Assembly (NCBI GenBank): GCA_012274175.1
Contig: JAAOZZ010000034.1
Coordinates: 1-8,954, forward strand
Length of the DNA: 8,954 nucleotides
From: Betaproteobacteria bacterium
Lineage (GTDB): Bacteria > Pseudomonadota > Gammaproteobacteria > Burkholderiales > Usitatibacteraceae
Reading direction: 5' to 3'
A program made the translations under genes and the position numbers. The number at the start of each line of letters is the position of its first letter. The first letter of the stretch is position 1. The notes beneath the pieces are model-generated. The model saw only the letters and a program-made list of their open reading frames with translations, had not been told where the DNA came from and searched no databases. This document shows positions 6,089-8,954 of this stretch, piece by piece.

Positions 6089-7407
6089 GGCCCGGCGGCG
6101 GGACGCGCCGCGAGGCGATCGGCCACCAGCTCCACGAGGCTGCCCATCTCCCGGCCCCAGTGGAAATGGGCCGCGCCGTCGTCGAAGGTCTGCCGGCAAT
6201 TGGCGCAGCTCGTCACCGCGAGCTCGGCGCCGGTGGCGTCGATCTGCTTCATCTTTATCTCGAAGGCGCCGTAGCGCAGCGCATCGGCCCGCGAGTTGGC
6301 GATGACGCCGCCCCCGCCTCCGCAGCAGAAGCTCAGGTCGCCGCTGTCCTCGGTCTCCAGCAGGGCCATTCCCAGCGCGGCGAGCACCTCCCGCGGGGCC
6401 CGGGTGGCGCCGCCGCGGCGCGACACCTGGCACGGATCGTGGAACGCCACGGTCTTGTCGAGAGGCCGTACCTTGATCTTTCCGCTCGCGAGGTTCTCGG
6501 CGAGGAATTCGGAGATGTGCAGCACGCGGAACGGGAGCGGCTTGCCCAGCATCTCGGCGCCCTGCCACCGCAGCGCCGAATAGGCGTGGCCGCATTCGGG
6601 CAGCAGGACCACCTTCGCGGAGCACGCGATGGCGGCGTCGATGAGCTTCATCGTCATTTTGCGCTGCCAATCCACATTGCCCGAGAGCATGCCGAAATTG
6701 GTGGCCTCGTAGCCCGCGCTCGTGATGGTCCAGCTGGCACCCGCCTGCTCGAGGATGCGCGCGGTGGCCACCAGCGCGTCGGGGTATTTCATGATCTCGA
6801 TCGAGGAGAGCGTCACCAGAACGTCGGCGCGCGGGGCGTCCAGGCGCATCGGGACGTCGTGCTCGTCGGAGAGCCACTCGAGGCGCTCGCGCAGCACCTT
6901 GGGCGTGGCCCCCAGGGGACTGCCTTCGCGCTCGGCGCGCTCGGCCACGGCCACCAGTTCCGCGGGGGCGAGCCCCGCCTTGAACATTCCCTTGCGCGCG
7001 AGGCCCACCAGGCCCGCGATGTCGATGCCCATGGGGCAGGCGAGCGTGCAGCGGCCGCACATCGTGCACGAGTCGTAGAGCAGCTCCTGCCATTCCTCGA
7101 GCTGTGGAGCGGTGACAGCATGCTTGAGTCCCAGGGTGCGATAGATCCAGGAGAACGGCCCTACCTCGCGCTTGTAGGCCTGCTTGAGGGGCTCCAGCTT
7201 CCAGATGGGGGTGTACTTCGCTTCACCCGTGGCGAGATAGAACTGGCACGCCTCGGCGCAGTTGCCGCAGTGGATGCACGATTCCAGGTAGAGCGCCGCG
7301 TCGCGCCCGACCTCGCGCACGAAGGTGGACGTCGCAGCCGCAGCCCGCTCGGCGTCCGTGCGCTCGCCCTGCTTGTCGTAGCGCGGCCTTGCGCTCATGT
7401 CGTTCAT
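6085..7407 (-). CDS. DsrK/HdrD-like iron-sulfur protein with CCG heterodisulfide-reductase motif
   Basis: A 440-residue cytoplasmic Fe-S protein. Two ferredoxin-type [4Fe-4S] motifs come first: Cys44-x2-Cys47-x2-Cys50-x3-Cys54 (CIHCGNCAEAC) and Cys114-x2-Cys117-x2-Cys120-x3-Cys124-Pro (CTMCGRCTLACP). The C-terminal half has one complete CCG motif, Cys326-x34-Cys361-Cys362 (FCCGGGGGV)-x38-Cys401-x2-Cys404 (CANC), the type that holds the catalytic cluster in HdrB, HdrD and DsrK. The first CCG repeat is reduced to a single cysteine (PECGH, Cys272), as in DsrK. It lacks FAD motifs, so it is not HdrA. With the membrane cytochrome b encoded just upstream (ATGA overlap, GGGAGA ribosome site) it should form a membrane-attached thiol:disulfide oxidoreductase exchanging electrons with quinones. 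Generic databases would call it a (Fe-S)-binding or GlpC/HdrD protein. The partner thiol is unknown; DsrC is not encoded here, and lipoylated LbpA is a candidate. Confidence 0.85.
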   Translation of the reverse strand: MNDMSARPRYDKQGERTDAERAAAATSTFVREVGRDAALYLESCIHCGNCAEACQFYLATGEAKYTPIWKLEPLKQAYKREVGPFSWIYRTLGLKHAVTAPQLEEWQELLYDSCTMCGRCTLACPMGIDIAGLVGLARKGMFKAGLAPAELVAVAERAEREGSPLGATPKVLRERLEWLSDEHDVPMRLDAPRADVLVTLSSIEIMKYPDALVATARILEQAGASWTITSAGYEATNFGMLSGNVDWQRKMTMKLIDAAIACSAKVVLLPECGHAYSALRWQGAEMLGKPLPFRVLHISEFLAENLASGKIKVRPLDKTVAFHDPCQVSRRGGATRAPREVLAALGMALLETEDSGDLSFCCGGGGGVIANSRADALRYGAFEIKMKQIDATGAELAVTSCANCRQTFDDGAAHFHWGREMGSLVELVADRLAARPAAGP

Positions 7408-8078
7408 AGCACTTCTCCCTTGCGCGCGAACGCCGCACCGGTGGTGGCGCGCGAGAAAAACACGAGGAATGCGTGGGAGAGCTTGCCGAAGGGCAGCCAC
7501 ACCAGCAGCAGCTCGAGGGAAAGCAGGTGGACCGCGACCGCGAGCGGCACTTCCGGGACCGCGGGATAGCGCGCGTCGAGGGACAGGTGCACCAGCGCCA
7601 TGCCGGTGACCATGGGCAGGATCGTCACGACCCAGCTCGCGTAATCGTCGAAGTTGGACAACAGGCGCAGCACGGGCGAGGTGAGGCGCGCGAGCAGGGC
7701 ATAGAGCATCCCCACGAACACCATCGCCACGCCCGCGATGAAGACCCAGCCGGGCAGCGCCGGCCACGAAAGGCCCGTCAACCGCTCGACGAACGCGATG
7801 TGGGGCACGAAGCCGAAGAACACGATCGCGAGCCCCAGGTGGTAGGCGTAGGCGTTGAGGGTGCCCACCAGGGTGCGTTCGCGAAACGTGCGCGGCTGCC
7901 ACATGCGCGAGGCGATGGCGCGCAGCGCCCCGCCGGAGCGCACGTCGCGGCGAGGCGCGGACAGTTCCTTGCGCGCGGGAAAGCGGTAGATTCCCGCCAG
8001 CCGCCAGAAGATACCGAGCGCGAAGACCACGAGCGCGAAGGTGAGCGCGGGACCGCGGGCGAATTCGAGCAGTGTCAT
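7404..8078 (-). CDS. DsrM/HdrE/NarI-like membrane cytochrome b subunit
   Basis: A 224-residue integral membrane protein with five predicted hydrophobic spans at about 9-31, 73-97, 110-130, 148-167 and 179-208, as in NarI and DsrM. Histidines inside or at the edges of these spans (His80, His93, His164, His184, His202) are candidate b-heme ligands, notably the His184 and His202 pair in the last span (AVHLLSLELLLVWLPFGKLSH). NarI-type subunits move electrons between the quinone pool and a cytoplasmic Fe-S partner, which here is the DsrK-like protein whose start overlaps this stop by four bases. The start at 8078 is preceded by a perfect AGGAGGTG ribosome binding site; the frame stays open upstream to 8192 but without a better start. 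The gene sits 55 bases after the phosphatase and may share its transcript. Confidence 0.85.
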   Translation of the reverse strand: MTLLEFARGPALTFALVVFALGIFWRLAGIYRFPARKELSAPRRDVRSGGALRAIASRMWQPRTFRERTLVGTLNAYAYHLGLAIVFFGFVPHIAFVERLTGLSWPALPGWVFIAGVAMVFVGMLYALLARLTSPVLRLLSNFDDYASWVVTILPMVTGMALVHLSLDARYPAVPEVPLAVAVHLLSLELLLVWLPFGKLSHAFLVFFSRATTGAAFARKGEVL

Positions 8079-8133
8079 GGGACACCTCCTGGGACCATTC
8101 TCGGCCCCGCGCAGGCGCCCGCGTTGATGGGGG

Positions 8134-8826
8134 TCAAACGGGAGGCGTGTCCTTCGGCATTCGCCCCAGGGCCGCGAGGCGTCGCGCGGCATCGCGCAAG
8201 TCCTCCACCAGGGCGTCGCACGCCAGCGCCGAGACGGGCTCGCCCTGGCGATACCCGTAGGGCACGCACCATATCGTGCATCCCGCGCCCCGGGCCGAGT
8301 CGACGTCGCTCCGGGAGTCGCCGATCGCGAGTACCGCGGCGGGCGCGATCCCCAGGCGCTCGCATCCCACGCGGTAGGGCATCGGGTCCGGCTTCGGGCG
8401 CGCGACCTCGTCGCCGGCGACCACGCATTCGAGCCAGTGCGCGAGGCCGGCGCGCTCCAGGTGGGCGCGGGCGAAGCGCCCCGCCTTGTTGGTCACGCAG
8501 CCCAGGCGAAGTCCCTGCGCGCGCATCTCGGCGAGCCCTTCCTCGACGCCGGGATAGGGGCGCGTGCGCCGTCCCAGCTCGCGGTCGTAGTGGCGCTCGA
8601 AGACCGGCATCGCCGCGGCAAGCTGCGCCTCGCTCGCCGGCGATCCCGTGCTCGCCGCGAGGGCGCGCCGGGCGAGTGAACCGACGCCGTGCCCGATGAA
8701 GGACGCGATCTCCTCGTCGCCGCACGGGCGCAGGCCCAGCTCGCGCAGCATGCCGTTGGCCGCCGCGGCGAGGTCCGGCGCGGTGTCGAGCAGGGTTCCG
8801 TCCAGGTCCAGGAGTACGGCATCCAT
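8134..8826 (-). CDS. gph: HAD-superfamily hydrolase, phosphoglycolate phosphatase-like
   Basis: A 230-residue HAD subfamily IA phosphatase. Motif I is LLDLDGTLLDTAPDL with nucleophile Asp7 and acid/base Asp9; motif II is GCVTNKAG; motif III is VARPKPDPMPY with the conserved lysine; motif IV is AIGDSRSDVDSARGAG with the Mg-binding aspartates. The segment between motifs I and II is a helical cap, as in Gph. The expected reaction is hydrolysis of 2-phosphoglycolate to glycolate, arising from Rubisco oxygenation or DNA repair, though this family includes other sugar and nucleotide phosphatases. The start at 8826 (MDAVLLDLDG) has AAGGA about 11 bases upstream; the frame extends to 8868 without family similarity. 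It is the first gene of the minus-strand run and has no evident tie to sulfur metabolism apart from sharing the promoter region. Confidence 0.88.
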   Translation of the reverse strand: MDAVLLDLDGTLLDTAPDLAAAANGMLRELGLRPCGDEEIASFIGHGVGSLARRALAASTGSPASEAQLAAAMPVFERHYDRELGRRTRPYPGVEEGLAEMRAQGLRLGCVTNKAGRFARAHLERAGLAHWLECVVAGDEVARPKPDPMPYRVGCERLGIAPAAVLAIGDSRSDVDSARGAGCTIWCVPYGYRQGEPVSALACDALVEDLRDAARRLAALGRMPKDTPPV

Positions 8827-8873
8827 GGCCGGATTTGTCCTTTCGTCATGTTGCGATGCGGCATGCAAGGGCT

Positions 8874-8917
8874 TTGATTATCGCCCGGCGGGATGATATA
8901 TAAGCGTTTCGTAATAC
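8874..8917 (+). promoter_or_regulatory. Promoter and second AT-rich operator in the divergent gph / right-edge intergenic region
   Basis: For the plus strand, TTGATT (8874-8879) and TATATA (8897-8902) are spaced by 17 bases, giving a sigma-70 promoter with a start near 8909, about 36 bases before the gene at 8945. Positions 8898-8917 contain an imperfect 20-bp element, ATATAAGC at the left and GTAATAC at the right, which aligns with the operator upstream of tusA over ATATAAG and TAATA at identical spacing. It overlaps the -10 box. For the minus strand only a GATAAT at 8882-8877 resembles a -10 element and no good -35 is seen. The rest of the 118-base gap holds nothing recognisable. Confidence 0.6.
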
Positions 8918-8944
8918 AACTCGAACCATCGCCGGAGGATCCCC

Positions 8945-8954
8945 ATGGTCGACC
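8945..8954 (+). CDS. Start of a divergent plus-strand gene, cut by the right edge
   Basis: An ATG at 8945 is preceded by GGAGG (8934-8938) at a 6-base spacing and by a good promoter, so a gene very probably begins here. Only Met-Val-Asp and one base of the next codon are visible, so the product cannot be named. Its shared operator-like element with tusA suggests that it belongs to the same regulon. Confidence 0.6.

Noticed and set aside
6085..7407. HdrA, or an sHdr C-B fusion
   Set aside because: No FAD-binding or HdrA-type cluster motif is present. The order of two ferredoxin motifs followed by one complete CCG motif, with a cytochrome b partner, matches HdrD/DsrK rather than a soluble sHdr subunit.
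1..8954. Mobile elements, CRISPR arrays, tRNA or rRNA genes
   Set aside because: Reading both strands I found no transposase motifs, terminal repeats, spaced direct repeats or tRNA-like cloverleaf sequence.

Overview
This is a GC-rich window of about 9 kb in which nearly all coding capacity lies on the minus strand. It reads as a lipoate-centred sulfur-oxidation locus of a chemolithotrophic proteobacterium. The codon bias and family resemblance suggest a beta- or gammaproteobacterium, but no taxonomic marker is present to settle this. I saw no rRNA, tRNA, CRISPR array, transposase or mobile-element remnant.

Layout in the direction of transcription (right to left). A HAD phosphatase of the phosphoglycolate phosphatase type (8826-8134) is followed by a NarI/DsrM/HdrE-like membrane cytochrome b (8078-7404) and a DsrK/HdrD-like iron-sulfur protein (7407-6085). 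An AT-rich promoter/operator region (about 6052-6088) follows. Next comes a tight run: tusA (5997-5770), a radical-SAM lipoyl synthase lipS1 (5724-4687), the FAD oxidoreductase lipT (4690-3632), a second radical-SAM lipoyl synthase lipS2 (3635-2364), a lipoate:protein ligase with built-in accessory domain, sLpl(AB) (2386-1265), a DsrE-family sulfur carrier (1195-815), the GcvH-like lipoate-binding protein lbpA (743-291), and an ArsR-family regulator that runs off the left edge (294-1). On the right edge a plus-strand gene begins at 8945, divergent from the phosphatase and preceded by a good promoter and ribosome binding site.

How the parts fit. TusA and the DsrE protein are cytoplasmic sulfane-sulfur carriers. 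LbpA is the dedicated lipoylated carrier protein of the sulfur-oxidizing heterodisulfide reductase-like (sHdr) pathway. sLpl(AB), LipS1, LipS2 and LipT are the alternative lipoate assembly route that charges LbpA. The membrane-bound DsrMK/HdrDE-like pair carries a heterodisulfide-reductase-type cysteine motif and a quinone-facing cytochrome b, so it is a plausible exit for electrons drawn from a dithiol carrier. No sHdr core subunit (hdrA, hdrB1/B2, hdrC1/C2) and no dsrAB is inside the window. They may lie past either edge, or the DsrMK-like pair may stand in for part of the system.

Two AT-rich 20-bp imperfect palindromes sharing ATATAAG and TAATA lie at matching places, upstream of tusA (6052-6071) and between the phosphatase and the right-edge gene (8898-8917). 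They stand out against the GC-rich background and are good candidates for operators of the SqrR/BigR-like ArsR protein encoded at the left edge. Four ATGA stop-start overlaps (lipS1/lipT, lipT/lipS2, lbpA/arsR, dsrM-like/dsrK-like) indicate tightly coupled expression.
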